Below are positions 26,722-36,212 of a stretch of DNA of 64,000 bases, piece after piece. Numbering within the stretch: the stretch's first letter is position 1; the number at the start of each line of letters is the position of its first letter. The stretch comes from CAYSZB01 sp964435475 (lineage in GTDB: Bacteria > Chloroflexota > Anaerolineae > Anaerolineales > Anaerolineaceae), in the NCBI GenBank assembly GCA_964435475.1, contig CAYSZB010000001.1:62001-126000 (forward strand), read 5' to 3'. Under the pieces are notes generated by a model. That model worked only from the letters and a program-made list of their open reading frames with translations, searched no databases and was not told the origin of the DNA. A program made the position numbers and the translations under genes.

Positions 26722-27753
26722 ATGGCAAAGAATTATCGATTGGTAATGGCTGGTTTTGGCAATGTGGGTCGGGCTCTTGCCCGCTTATTAAAAAAGAAAG
26801 AACTGGAGTTGCTCGAGAATTACGGCATCACCTTTTCTGTGAAAGGCATTGCCACGGGAAGGCATGGCAGTGCTATTGACCCGGTGGGTCTTGACCTGCA
26901 AAGTGCATTGCAGCTGGTTGAAAAAGGGGAGAGGATCGACTCACTTAATAAAGTGCCACATGGTCCGCATACCCTGGACTTCATTAACGCTTGCCAGGGA
27001 GATGTGTTCATCGAAACCACGCCGCTCAACCCCATCACCGGGCAACCGGCGATCAATCACCTGGCAGCGGCCCTCGAGCAGGGGATGCATGTGGTGACTG
27101 CCAATAAGGGTCCTGTGGTCCATGGGTATAAAACCTTGAGCCAGCTGGCAGACAGCAAGCACTTGAAATTCCTGTTTGAATCATCTGTGATGGATGGGGC
27201 ACCCATTTTTTCGCTTTTCAGGGGTCCACTGCGTGGTGCACGTCTGTTGGGTTTCCGCGGCATCCTTAATTCGTGTACCAACCTGCTTTTGGACCTGATG
27301 GCAGAGGGAAAAACGCTTGATGAAGCGATTGCTTACGGCCAATCGGTCGGCATCACCGAGACCGACCCCAGCAATGATGTCGATGGTTGGGACGCTGCGA
27401 TCAAAGTGGCGGCATTAACAACCGTGTTAATGGATCGGCCGTTGTTACCGCAGGATATTGATCGCACCGGCATCCGGGGAATCAACCAGCAGATGATCGC
27501 AGAGGCCGCCCAGGCCGGCGAAAAATGGAAGCTGGTCTGTTCAGCAGGTTATGAGAAGGGCGAGTTCCAAGTCAAGGTGGCGCCACAGCGCGTCGGTCCC
27601 GGTTCGCCTCTCTACAGTGTCAAGGGCACCAGTTCCTTTGTCCAGTTCAAACTGGATGTATTACCCGGGCTTGGCATCCTCGAGAGCAACCCGGGTCCGG
27701 AAACGACAGCCTTTGGTTTGTTGGCCGACTTTTTGAGTTCGGTCCAGGATTGA
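26722..27753 (+). CDS. hom: Homoserine dehydrogenase
   Basis: 343 aa. Rossmann motif MAGFGNVGRALARLL near the N-terminus, TANKGPVV near residue 130, FESSVMDGAPIFSL, the substrate loop GILNSCTNLLLDLM, and TDPSNDVDGWDAAIKVA. It reduces aspartate semialdehyde to homoserine for threonine and methionine synthesis. It lacks the C-terminal ACT domain, so it may escape threonine feedback. It starts 34 bp after the previous gene. Confidence 0.93.
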   Translation: MAKNYRLVMAGFGNVGRALARLLKKKELELLENYGITFSVKGIATGRHGSAIDPVGLDLQSALQLVEKGERIDSLNKVPHGPHTLDFINACQGDVFIETTPLNPITGQPAINHLAAALEQGMHVVTANKGPVVHGYKTLSQLADSKHLKFLFESSVMDGAPIFSLFRGPLRGARLLGFRGILNSCTNLLLDLMAEGKTLDEAIAYGQSVGITETDPSNDVDGWDAAIKVAALTTVLMDRPLLPQDIDRTGIRGINQQMIAEAAQAGEKWKLVCSAGYEKGEFQVKVAPQRVGPGSPLYSVKGTSSFVQFKLDVLPGLGILESNPGPETTAFGLLADFLSSVQD

Positions 27754-27765
27754 AATAAATTGGCA

Positions 27766-28233
27766 ATGGTCTGGATCGCGTTGGGTAGCAACCTGGGGGA
27801 GCGCGCTGTCAACCTGGAGACCGCCATCAATTTGATGGGGGATGATGTCTGCGTTCTGGCGAAATCCTCCCTTTACCAGACAAAGCCGTGGGGTTATCTC
27901 GCACAGGATGATTTTTATAACCAGGTACTGGTGGGTGAGACCTCCCTTCGCCCACAAAAATTGCTAAGTCGATTAAAAGGTATCGAAAAGCAGATGGGCA
28001 GGAAAAAGACGATCCGCAACGGACCGCGGGTCATTGACCTGGATATCCTGCTGTATGATGACCTGCTGCTGCATTCCAAACGGTTGACCATCCCGCACCC
28101 GCGCATGCATGAACGGGCGTTTGTCCTGGTGCCGCTGGTTGAGTTACAACCCGATCTTGTTCACCCTGAATTGGGCTTGACCATGTCAGCCTTGCTGGCA
28201 AAGGTTGACCGGGCGGGGATCGTCAGGTTATGA
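27766..28233 (+). CDS. folK: 6-hydroxymethyl-7,8-dihydropterin pyrophosphokinase
   Basis: 155 aa from the ATG at 27766; a TTG six bases earlier is in frame but MVWIALGSNLGER is the standard FolK beginning. YQTKPWGYLAQDDFYN, RKKTIRNGPRVIDLDILLYDD and IPHPRMHERAFVLVPL are all typical, with the DLDIL metal-binding aspartates. It transfers pyrophosphate to the pterin in folate synthesis. It starts 12 bp after hom and overlaps the next gene by 4 bp. Confidence 0.95.
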   Translation: MVWIALGSNLGERAVNLETAINLMGDDVCVLAKSSLYQTKPWGYLAQDDFYNQVLVGETSLRPQKLLSRLKGIEKQMGRKKTIRNGPRVIDLDILLYDDLLLHSKRLTIPHPRMHERAFVLVPLVELQPDLVHPELGLTMSALLAKVDRAGIVRL

Positions 28234-30050
28234 GCACCGTTTTGGCTATAGTGGCCCTGTTTCTACCGGGTCTTTGCTGGTGGATATGGCTGGGCAGGCG
28301 CGATGAAGACCCTTTGGTTGTGCTGGCAAAGGTCAGCGGGGTCAGTCTCAGCTTGAACGCTGTGGTAGCATTGCTCTTGTTCTTAACCCGGGTCAGGTTC
28401 AACCAGGCAGTGTTATGGATCGGTGTGGTGCTTTGGACAGCCTTGTTGATCTGGGGGCTGCTGAGACGCAACCAGGCGAAGTTTTCCTGGACTTGGCTGC
28501 CAGCCCTGGTCGGGTTCGGCGGCGTGGTCGCCTGGCGCTTGTTCCAGGCAGCAGACCTGCTGGTGCCCGCCTGGGTGGATTCGCTGCATCATGTGCTGAT
28601 CGTGCGCAAGATCATCGAATTCGGCGGCTTGCCGCCAGACTTAACGCCTTACCTGGACGGTACGTTTTACTATCATTATGCTTTTCATACCTTTGCTGCT
28701 CAGTTCAGCGTGTTGAGCGGGTTTAGCCCTGACCAGGCGGTGCTACTCATCGGGCAGGTGTTGAATGCTGCCATTGGCTTGTCTGTCTACACCCTGGGAA
28801 AACAGGTGTTCATAGATTGGCGCCCTGCATTGCTGGCGGGTTTGCTGGTCACCTTTGTGACCAAGATGCCCGGTTATTACCTGACCTGGGGACGCTACAC
28901 CCTGATGACAGGCATGATCCTGTTGCCGCTGGCGATGGCTTGGGCGATCAGGCTGCTTGAACCGGGCCAGCGGCGGGTTGCCTGGCTGGAAATGGCACTT
29001 TTTACCGCCGGCACCCTGTTGGCACATTACTTCACTGGCATCCTCCTGGCTTTGTTCCTGGTCTGCCTGGGCATCGGCTATCTCTTGCGGGCCTGGAAGA
29101 AGCATGAATTGCAGTGGGAGCCTTTGCTATCTTTGGTTTTGCCTGTTTTGGCAGGCTTTGTCATTGCCTTACCCTGGCTGTGGCGCGTATTTTTACATAC
29201 CCGCATGACGTTGGGCGTGGGCACCAACCTGCCGGCTGAAATTGGTGCTTTATTCAGCAACCAGGACCAGTGGCAGTACCTGTGGTACCTGCTGGGGGAT
29301 AAGGCTGGGCATGTGGTGCTGATTGTCAGTGCCCTGGGGCTGGTGCTGGCTTTTTGCAGGCCAAGGCATCGTGAATTGGCGGTATGGGCTATAATTATGG
29401 CAATACTGGCGCTTCCCAGGGGTCTGCGGTTGGGTAGTTTCCGTTTTGACCACTTTGCCATCGTCCTGTTCTTACCCCTGGCACTACTTTTTTCACTGTA
29501 TATCAGTGAAAGCCTGCGTCTGCTCGACAGGCTCACCCACAAAAAATGGCCGGGATGGATTCTGGCAGGCTTGCTTGGACTGGGCGTAGTCATTGGGGGC
29601 GGCTTTGAAAACAGGGACATTATCAATCCCAAAACCATCTTCACCACCCGGGCGGATCTGGACGTCATCGCTTGGATCGATCAGAACCTGCCCCGGGACG
29701 CACGCTTTTTTATCAATACAACTGACTGGGGCATGGGTGTTTCCCGTGGCGTTGATGGCGGTGCCTGGATCCTGCCCTTGACCGGTAGGTGGACAGTTGC
29801 GCCCACGCTTTTCTACACATTTGGCGAGGACCTGGAGCAGGTGAAACAGGTCATGGATTGGGGGAAGCGAGCAGGGGCGGTGACAGGCTGCTCGGATGCC
29901 CTGTGGCGGTTGATTGATGAGGCATCTCTGACCCATATCTACACACATGACGGCATCGGCATGTTATCAGCCCCGACCCTCGCAACTTGCCCGGGTATCT
30001 CGCAGGTTTATTTAAAGGATGGTGTGGGGGTTTGGGAGATAACCAGGTAG
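28230..30050 (+). CDS. Polytopic membrane protein, putative GT-C-type glycosyltransferase (first of a tandem pair)
   Basis: 606 aa with about a dozen hydrophobic segments. An extracytoplasmic loop carries WVDSLHHVLIVRK near residue 118 and YYHYAFHTF near 150; the aspartate in the first large loop is the expected catalytic position of GT-C enzymes. A soluble C-terminal part (FINTTDWGMGVSRGVDGG) follows the last membrane helix, as in many oligosaccharide- or lipid-linked glycosyltransferases. The neighbouring paralogue at 30107 shares WxDSLHH, GQVLN and WGRYT. The ATG overlaps the folK stop by 4 bp. Activity and sugar are not known. Confidence 0.75.
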   Translation: MSTVLAIVALFLPGLCWWIWLGRRDEDPLVVLAKVSGVSLSLNAVVALLLFLTRVRFNQAVLWIGVVLWTALLIWGLLRRNQAKFSWTWLPALVGFGGVVAWRLFQAADLLVPAWVDSLHHVLIVRKIIEFGGLPPDLTPYLDGTFYYHYAFHTFAAQFSVLSGFSPDQAVLLIGQVLNAAIGLSVYTLGKQVFIDWRPALLAGLLVTFVTKMPGYYLTWGRYTLMTGMILLPLAMAWAIRLLEPGQRRVAWLEMALFTAGTLLAHYFTGILLALFLVCLGIGYLLRAWKKHELQWEPLLSLVLPVLAGFVIALPWLWRVFLHTRMTLGVGTNLPAEIGALFSNQDQWQYLWYLLGDKAGHVVLIVSALGLVLAFCRPRHRELAVWAIIMAILALPRGLRLGSFRFDHFAIVLFLPLALLFSLYISESLRLLDRLTHKKWPGWILAGLLGLGVVIGGGFENRDIINPKTIFTTRADLDVIAWIDQNLPRDARFFINTTDWGMGVSRGVDGGAWILPLTGRWTVAPTLFYTFGEDLEQVKQVMDWGKRAGAVTGCSDALWRLIDEASLTHIYTHDGIGMLSAPTLATCPGISQVYLKDGVGVWEITR

Positions 30051-30106
30051 AAATTCGCGGTAGGTTATAATTCGTTAACGCAAACCCTGTTGGTGCTGGA
30101 TACCTT

Positions 30107-31996
30107 ATGACCTCTGGTTTATGGATCGAACTTAAAACAATTTTAGTGATCGCTGTCATGCTGTTGACACCCGGTTGGGCGATCCTTTCGGTCAGTGGTC
30201 TGTGGAAACGCTGGCAGGGTGTGCAACGCTGGTTCATGGCGCTTGGCGTCAGTATTGCCTTTTACCCCGTCTTGTATTACCTGCTGCGCACCTTGTTGCG
30301 TTCGGTCCAGATGGGTCGCAACAAACTATGGCTGATGCTTGCCCTGATGGGTCTAATGATTCTCTGGACAATGCGCAAAAACTGGCAGAAGCCGGGTAAA
30401 GTGGGGCAGTGGACATGGTTGGTAATGCTTGTTTTGGGTATCACCCTGTTTACCCGCTTGTGGTTGGCACATCTCTACCCCTACCCGGCATGGACCGACT
30501 CACTGCATCATTCCATCCTGACGCACCTGACCGCCTCAACCGGGCAAATCCCATACACCTTACTACCATATGACAGTGCCCCGACGGATATGTATCACCT
30601 GGGTTTGTATGCCCTTAGCGGGCCGCTGGAGATTTTGGCAAACATCCCCGGGCACACCGCCTTGCTCTGGATGGGACAGGTATTAAATGGCTTGTGCGGT
30701 GTAGGTGTTTTCCTGATGCTGGATCGCAAGATCGGTCGAATCGGTGCCATCACCGGGATGGTCATTGCTGGTTTGGTCAGCATTATGCCAGCTTTTTACT
30801 TCAACTGGGGGCGTTATACCCAGGTTGCTTCACAGTCCATATTGCTGGTTGCAGCTCTGGTCACGTGGGAAGCGGTTCGTGCCTGGCGGGTGGAATGGCC
30901 GGTCAGGAAGGTATCACTGATCCTCTTGGCACTGCTTGCCGCACTGCTGAATGCGGGTGTCTTCCTGCTCCATTTCCAGGTATCGGGTTACACTGTGCCG
31001 CTTCTGGTGATTATTGTAGTGGCGGAATTGATCATTGCGGGTAGAGAAAAGAAGCGTTTCTGGTTGACATTACTGGCAGGGTTGACAATTGCAGTGGTTA
31101 GTCTGGCATTAATATTGCCGGCGTTAATTCCGGCGTTTCGCACATATTATGCCCTCAGGTCCGCTGCAGCCGCTGAAAGTGCTCTTGGACAAAAAAATGT
31201 CTATTACTTCAGTTGGGATGGGGTTTATGCCCAGACAGGGAAACCGTGGTTCTTATGGCTGGCAGTAATCAGCCTGGCGGTTGGGGTGATCAGGAAAGGA
31301 CGCGAATTTATCCTGGTTTTAATCGCCTGGATCATCCTTTTGCTGGCTGAGGGGTTTTTGTACAAGACGAACAACCCGATGCTCACATTTACAAACTTAT
31401 CAGCAGTCCTGATTATGCTATACCTGCCGATCAGCCTGGCAGTCGGGGTCATGGTACAAGCTCTTGTGGGTTGGGTGCCCAAACCACTCAGGATCATTGC
31501 TGAGATCGGGGTGTTGGTGTTAATATTGGCGGGAGGTGTCTGGGGCGCTACCAAGCGGGTAAAGATGGTTGAACCCTGGCGGCAGTTGATGACAGTGGAT
31601 GACGAGAAAGCCATGCTGTGGATCAAGGAAAATACACCTGAGGATGCGGTGTTTGCGGTGAACCTCGAACCCTGGATACCCAATCTCCCGATCGGCACAG
31701 ATGGAGGCTATTGGATCCCATATTACACCGGCAGGAAAACCACGGCAGGGACGATGCTCTCTGGTTTTGGGGGTGATTTGGACCTGAGGAATAACCTGGC
31801 TGAAGCCACATTGGGTTTATATAACGAAACGCCACCGGTTGGTGAGTTGTGTGAGCTGGGCGTGGAATATGTTTACATGGCTGGTAAGCCTTCCTACTCA
31901 ACGGAATCTTTCAAATCTGATGAACTGCAGAAGGTGCCGGGTTTTAAGAGCCTTTTTCAATCAGGCGATGCACAGGTATTAGGTATATGCCGATGA
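30107..31996 (+). CDS. Polytopic membrane protein, putative GT-C-type glycosyltransferase (second of a tandem pair)
   Basis: 629 aa, the same layout as the gene before it: many membrane helices, AWTDSLHHSILTH near residue 128, MGQVLNGLCGVG, FNWGRYTQVASQS, and a soluble C-terminal region (NLPIGTDGGYWIPYYTGRKTT). The pair probably arose by tandem duplication and then diverged strongly. TATAAT at 30066-30071 may be a -10. The stop overlaps the next gene by 10 bp, tying it to the glycan methyltransferase genes. Confidence 0.75.
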   Translation: MTSGLWIELKTILVIAVMLLTPGWAILSVSGLWKRWQGVQRWFMALGVSIAFYPVLYYLLRTLLRSVQMGRNKLWLMLALMGLMILWTMRKNWQKPGKVGQWTWLVMLVLGITLFTRLWLAHLYPYPAWTDSLHHSILTHLTASTGQIPYTLLPYDSAPTDMYHLGLYALSGPLEILANIPGHTALLWMGQVLNGLCGVGVFLMLDRKIGRIGAITGMVIAGLVSIMPAFYFNWGRYTQVASQSILLVAALVTWEAVRAWRVEWPVRKVSLILLALLAALLNAGVFLLHFQVSGYTVPLLVIIVVAELIIAGREKKRFWLTLLAGLTIAVVSLALILPALIPAFRTYYALRSAAAAESALGQKNVYYFSWDGVYAQTGKPWFLWLAVISLAVGVIRKGREFILVLIAWIILLLAEGFLYKTNNPMLTFTNLSAVLIMLYLPISLAVGVMVQALVGWVPKPLRIIAEIGVLVLILAGGVWGATKRVKMVEPWRQLMTVDDEKAMLWIKENTPEDAVFAVNLEPWIPNLPIGTDGGYWIPYYTGRKTTAGTMLSGFGGDLDLRNNLAEATLGLYNETPPVGELCELGVEYVYMAGKPSYSTESFKSDELQKVPGFKSLFQSGDAQVLGICR

Positions 31997-32760
31997 GCAA
32001 CCCGGGGATTGGGATAAAAGACTTTTTTCGATTATTTCAACTGGTACGCAAGCGATTAAATTCTCCGCAAGATTACCAGGCATTGGAAGAATTTCAAGGA
32101 CAGCTATTGGTGAGATACCTTGAGGATCACGGATTCTCTCCTAATGCAATGAAGGTTCTTGACCTGGGTTCGGGTCTTGGGGGATACACCAGATGTTTGC
32201 AGTCCAAGGGAGCAAAGGTTACCAGCCTGGATATGGTCATTCCGAACAAAAAAACTGGATCAGGGATGGTTTGCGCCAACGCAATTTTTGCGCCATTTAC
32301 TTCAGGAATGTTTGACCTGGTGATTAGTATCAGCTTGATCGAGCATGTAAAAGAGCCGGAGAAATTGGTGGAGGAAATGGTTAGGATCACTAAACCTGGA
32401 GGGCATATGTATATTAGTTTTCCGCCTTTCTATTCCCCGGTTGGCGGGCACCACTTCTCCCCCTGGCATCTCTTTGGTGAAAAAATGGCTGTTTGGGCTT
32501 TCAGTAAAAGAAAATGGCATGTCAACCAGAACTGGACTGCTGAACCGTATGATTTTCGATCACTGTCTTATGAAACGGCGTTTGGCAGCTATGGCCTGTA
32601 CCCGAGGACCATCCGGGACGTGCATCACATGGTCACTCAGCAATCGCTTGAAATGATCGACCAAAGTGTTAAATATTCCCCCATTAATGTTTCATCGATG
32701 CCGGTGATTGGTGAATTCATGACCTGGCAGGTACAATACCTCTTAAGAAAAGCAAGTTAA
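31987..32760 (+). CDS. SAM-dependent class I methyltransferase
   Basis: 257 aa. Rossmann-like methyltransferase core: VLDLGSGLGGYTRCL (motif I, near residue 57), VTSLDMV (motif II), FDLVISISLIEHVKEPEKLVEEM, and ITKPGGHMYISFPP. A C-terminal region with PRTIRDVHHM is not assigned. It overlaps the upstream membrane protein by 10 bp. In this cluster it probably methylates a sugar or a lipid-linked intermediate. Confidence 0.85.
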   Translation: MPMSNPGIGIKDFFRLFQLVRKRLNSPQDYQALEEFQGQLLVRYLEDHGFSPNAMKVLDLGSGLGGYTRCLQSKGAKVTSLDMVIPNKKTGSGMVCANAIFAPFTSGMFDLVISISLIEHVKEPEKLVEEMVRITKPGGHMYISFPPFYSPVGGHHFSPWHLFGEKMAVWAFSKRKWHVNQNWTAEPYDFRSLSYETAFGSYGLYPRTIRDVHHMVTQQSLEMIDQSVKYSPINVSSMPVIGEFMTWQVQYLLRKAS

Positions 32761-32784
32761 AGCGAGTACCAGAAACCTTGTAAT

Positions 32785-33498
32785 ATGAACGAATCCATAA
32801 AAAAAGACCAGATCATTCACTCTTATAATGAAAAGCATGCTCAGACTGATCAATTCCTGCCGGATGAAGGTTTATATCGCTGGGTGTTGAAACGCTGTCA
32901 ACCTCAAAAGGGTATGGCCCTCTTGGATGTTGCCTGTGGCATTGGCATGATGGTCCTCCAGGGCAGTCGGAAGGGTTTGAAGTGTCAGGGGGTTGATATT
33001 TCCTTCCAGGCGATAAAAAGGGGGCGAAATGAGCTGGCACTTCAAAACATATCTGTTGCTGATGGTGAAATATTACCCTACCCGCGGAATTCTTTCGATA
33101 TCGTGACGAATATTGGCAGCCTGGAACATTTCGTCAGCCTGGAAAATGGTCTCGAAGAGATGAGACGGGTTGTTAAGCAGGATGGAACTGTTGCCATCTA
33201 CCTCCCCAATAGCTACTACTTAATCGATGTACTATGGGAGGTAGGACGCACCGGTTATGGACCATCCCATTCTCAGATCATTGAGCGTTTTGCTACTTTT
33301 GGAGAATGGCGAGACGTGTTGGAGGCACATGGTTTCTCTGTTATGCGGGCTTATGGGTACAATTTCCAGTTCCCAAGGACTCAAAGGGATTGGCAGTTCA
33401 TTGCCCAGCGCCCCCAACGTTTACTTAAGGCCCTGACTTCGGTATTTATCCCATTTAACCTTTCCTACAGTTTTTTGTTTATTTGCTCACCGAAATGA
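32785..33498 (+). CDS. SAM-dependent class I methyltransferase
   Basis: 237 aa. LLDVACGIGMMVLQGS is motif I (near residue 46), FDIVTNIGSLEHFVSLENGLEEM and VKQDGTVAIYLPN follow. It is a separate family member from the preceding gene, 24 bp downstream. The acceptor is unknown; a surface sugar is the contextual guess. Confidence 0.85.
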   Translation: MNESIKKDQIIHSYNEKHAQTDQFLPDEGLYRWVLKRCQPQKGMALLDVACGIGMMVLQGSRKGLKCQGVDISFQAIKRGRNELALQNISVADGEILPYPRNSFDIVTNIGSLEHFVSLENGLEEMRRVVKQDGTVAIYLPNSYYLIDVLWEVGRTGYGPSHSQIIERFATFGEWRDVLEAHGFSVMRAYGYNFQFPRTQRDWQFIAQRPQRLLKALTSVFIPFNLSYSFLFICSPK

Positions 33499-33514
33499 AC
33501 TTAAGGAGATTTCC

Positions 33515-33574
33515 TTGAGATCACTCTCGGTTGCAGATTTTTGTCGCCAGCTTCAGGATGGTAGAATCAAGTAA
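33515..33574 (+). CDS. Possible 19-codon ORF between methyltransferase and fusion gene
   Basis: TTG start at 33515 preceded by AAGGAG (33503-33508), reading MRSLSVADF and ending in a TAA. It has a good ribosome binding site, but the same stretch contains a candidate extended -10 (TGGTAGAAT, 33559-33567) for the next gene. It could be chance. Confidence 0.2.
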   Translation: MRSLSVADFCRQLQDGRIK

Positions 33575-33597
33575 ATCATGAACAGAACGGATTCACA

Positions 33598-35469
33598 ATG
33601 AGGATCGCGGTCATCACCAGTTCTTATCCCCGTTTCCAGGGTGATGGCACCGCGCCTTTTGTTAAATCATTGTCAGAGGCACTGGTCGAACGGGGGCATG
33701 ATATCCGTGTCGTTGCTCCTTATGACACCCTGGTTGTAGATGATCATGCTCAACAGGTACCTGTGAGGCGTTTCAAATACATTTGGCCAACAAAATGGCA
33801 TATTCTGGGGCACGCTCGCTCGTTGGAGGGCGATGCCAAATTGCATCCGCTCGCGGTCATCCTGCTGCCTTTTTTCTTGTTTTCTGCCTTTATCTCACTG
33901 GTGCGCGTCACGCATCAGCAATCATCCGAAGTTATCCATGCGCATTGGTTGTTACCCAACGGGGTGGTTGCCGCCCTGGTGGCACGCCTTCGGAAAATTC
34001 CTTTTATTGTGAGCTTGCATGGCTCTGACATGTTTGTCGCCAACAAGAATTTTCTATTCAGGTCGGTTGCCAGGTATGTCCTCAAAAGAACATCCGGCGT
34101 AAGCGCATGCAGTCCGGATCTCATGTCCAGCGCTTTAGACCTCCACCCGGGTTTGAACATTCGCTTGATTCCCTGGGGTGCTGATCCGGAAAAATTCATC
34201 CCCCTTGTGGATAAGAAGACCGCCAGGCAGGTATTGGGCTGGCAGGAAAATGGTTTTGCCATCTGCAGCCTGGGGCGCATGGTTGAGAAGAAAGGCTTTG
34301 ACCTGTTGGTTGATTCCTTTAACGAGGTTGTCCGATCCACACAAAGGGCGAATCTGCAACTGGTCATTGGTGGCCAGGGGCCGCTCAGGTCACAACTGCT
34401 TGACCAGGCACGCGCTTTAAACCTTAACCAAAAAGTATTTCTGCCTGGCTCGGTTAATTGGGACCAGGTACCGTTGTTCCTGGGAGCAGCAGATTGCTTT
34501 GTCCTGCCGTCCATCAAAGACCGTCATGGCAATCTCGACGGGCTGCCAACGGTCCTTTTGGAAGCCATGGCATGCGCTTTGCCGTGTATTGCCAGCGATA
34601 TTGGGGGGGTAAGCCTTGTACTGCTTCATAATGAAAACGGCCTATTGGTAACGCAGGGCGACCGGCGGTTGTTGGCGGATGCTATACGGGGTGTCATCTC
34701 AGATCCGGCAAGATCACGATACCTGGCAGAAAATGCACGTAGCTCTGTAGTCCGGAAATATAACTGGGATGCTGTGGCACAGGATTTTGAAAAACTGTTA
34801 TCGGGAGCTTTGATTAAAAATACCTCCCTGCGTATCGGGTCCCAATACCGCAGCCTTGTCTTACCCGGCTTGATCACCCTGCCAGATTCAAAGATCGTTC
34901 TGGACCTGGGCTGCCATGATTCGGGTTGGATTTCGACCATCCCGGGTAAATTGAAAATTGGTGTGGATCTTGACCCGCTTCGCTCTCACCAGGGAGCGAT
35001 ATTGGTCAAGGCAGACATCAACCATTTGCCTTTCAAAGCAGCCTCCGTTGACATGGTTTACGCGCTAGATCTTATCGAACACCTGGATAACGCCGGCAAT
35101 GCTGTTCAGGAAATGGAACGGGTTCTCAAAAATGATGGCAGTTTTCTGGTCACCACCCCATCTGACGATATAAGGTTGTACCCTGGTTTCTTGACTGGAT
35201 TTATCTCAAAAAAATGGGGTCATTATTTCCGCAGGGGGTATTCACAAAACGAATTGTCTTGCATGTTTACAGATTATTTTGATGTAAACATCCGGTCATG
35301 GAAGGCATTGGCCTTTCGCAAAAGATATTTGTTTATTCGGTCGCTTTCTGAATTTTGTCCCCGTTGGGCATCACGAAATTTGGTGAATACAGCCCAAAGA
35401 GATCTGTTGGACCCCTGGGGTGAAAAAGGATTTTGGATCATGACGGGCAACAAAAGGGGGCAAAAGTGA
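33598..35469 (+). CDS. GT4 glycosyltransferase fused to a class I methyltransferase
   Basis: 623 aa. Residues 1 to about 390 are a GT4 enzyme: ITSSYPRFQGDGTAPFV at the start, IHAHWLLPNG, SLGRMVEKKGFDLL near 225, and the EX7E-like donor site DGLPTVLLEAMACALP near 310. Residues from about 425 are a methyltransferase with VLDLGCHDSGW, FKAASVDMVYALDLIEHLDN and LKNDGSFLVTTPS. The fusion suggests that the sugar added by the first half, or the acceptor glycan, is methylated by the second, in the cytoplasm. The next gene overlaps by 4 bp (GTGA). Confidence 0.88.
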   Translation: MRIAVITSSYPRFQGDGTAPFVKSLSEALVERGHDIRVVAPYDTLVVDDHAQQVPVRRFKYIWPTKWHILGHARSLEGDAKLHPLAVILLPFFLFSAFISLVRVTHQQSSEVIHAHWLLPNGVVAALVARLRKIPFIVSLHGSDMFVANKNFLFRSVARYVLKRTSGVSACSPDLMSSALDLHPGLNIRLIPWGADPEKFIPLVDKKTARQVLGWQENGFAICSLGRMVEKKGFDLLVDSFNEVVRSTQRANLQLVIGGQGPLRSQLLDQARALNLNQKVFLPGSVNWDQVPLFLGAADCFVLPSIKDRHGNLDGLPTVLLEAMACALPCIASDIGGVSLVLLHNENGLLVTQGDRRLLADAIRGVISDPARSRYLAENARSSVVRKYNWDAVAQDFEKLLSGALIKNTSLRIGSQYRSLVLPGLITLPDSKIVLDLGCHDSGWISTIPGKLKIGVDLDPLRSHQGAILVKADINHLPFKAASVDMVYALDLIEHLDNAGNAVQEMERVLKNDGSFLVTTPSDDIRLYPGFLTGFISKKWGHYFRRGYSQNELSCMFTDYFDVNIRSWKALAFRKRYLFIRSLSEFCPRWASRNLVNTAQRDLLDPWGEKGFWIMTGNKRGQK

Positions 35470-36212
35470 GGAAAACCTGGCAACCACCTTCCCCAGTCTC
35501 GAGGGAGGCTCAGGCAAACAAGATCAGGGCAATCTTGCAGGACCATTTGCAAACGGGTTTGGACGGGACGAAATGCCTTGAGATAGGTTGTGCAGATGGC
35601 TCAATTTGCCACTTTTTATCCACAGATCTGCAAGAGACGTTTGGCATCGAATTTGAGTTGGGAAAGCTGGTATCCAGTCCTTATCTTGGAGATGAACACT
35701 TGTTCCTGGCTCAGGCGGATGGCAGAAGGCTGCCTTTCCCCGGGGCTTATTTTGACCTTGTTGTTTTGGCACAGGTATATGAACACATGACCGACCATGA
35801 AAGCTTGAGCGCTGAGGTGTTTCGGGTTCTAAAACCGGGTGGCATCTGCTTTTTCAGCGGTCCTAATCGCTGGCAGGTGATCGAGCCGCATTATTTCCTC
35901 CCATTTCTTTCATGGTTACCTCACCAGTGCGCATCCCGCTATCTCAAGCTTAGCGGCAGGGGAAAAACCTTTGATATCCACCCAAGGGGTTATCATAGCT
36001 TAAAACGCCTTTGGAGCAACTTCCATGTGGTTGATTACACCTGGAAAATATTGAAGTATCCCCGAAAATTTACCCTAGATGTTCACCATGGGAGGATCGG
36101 GCTCATGGCGCATATGCCTGCCTGGGTCCTGAAAACCCTGAAAGTGTTCTACCCGAATTTTAACTGGATCCTGGTGAAAGAGATCCACGACGCAGGCAAC
36201 GCAAATGGATGA
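35466..36212 (+). CDS. SAM-dependent class I methyltransferase
   Basis: 248 aa from the GTG at 35466, which overlaps the previous stop and is preceded by GGGGG; an ATG 33 bp upstream lies inside the fusion gene. Motifs: CLEIGCADGSIC (motif I), FDLVVLAQVYEHM, and LKPGGICFFSGPN. Part of the glycan cluster, translationally coupled on both sides (8-bp overlap with the next gene). Confidence 0.85.
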   Translation: MRKTWQPPSPVSREAQANKIRAILQDHLQTGLDGTKCLEIGCADGSICHFLSTDLQETFGIEFELGKLVSSPYLGDEHLFLAQADGRRLPFPGAYFDLVVLAQVYEHMTDHESLSAEVFRVLKPGGICFFSGPNRWQVIEPHYFLPFLSWLPHQCASRYLKLSGRGKTFDIHPRGYHSLKRLWSNFHVVDYTWKILKYPRKFTLDVHHGRIGLMAHMPAWVLKTLKVFYPNFNWILVKEIHDAGNANG

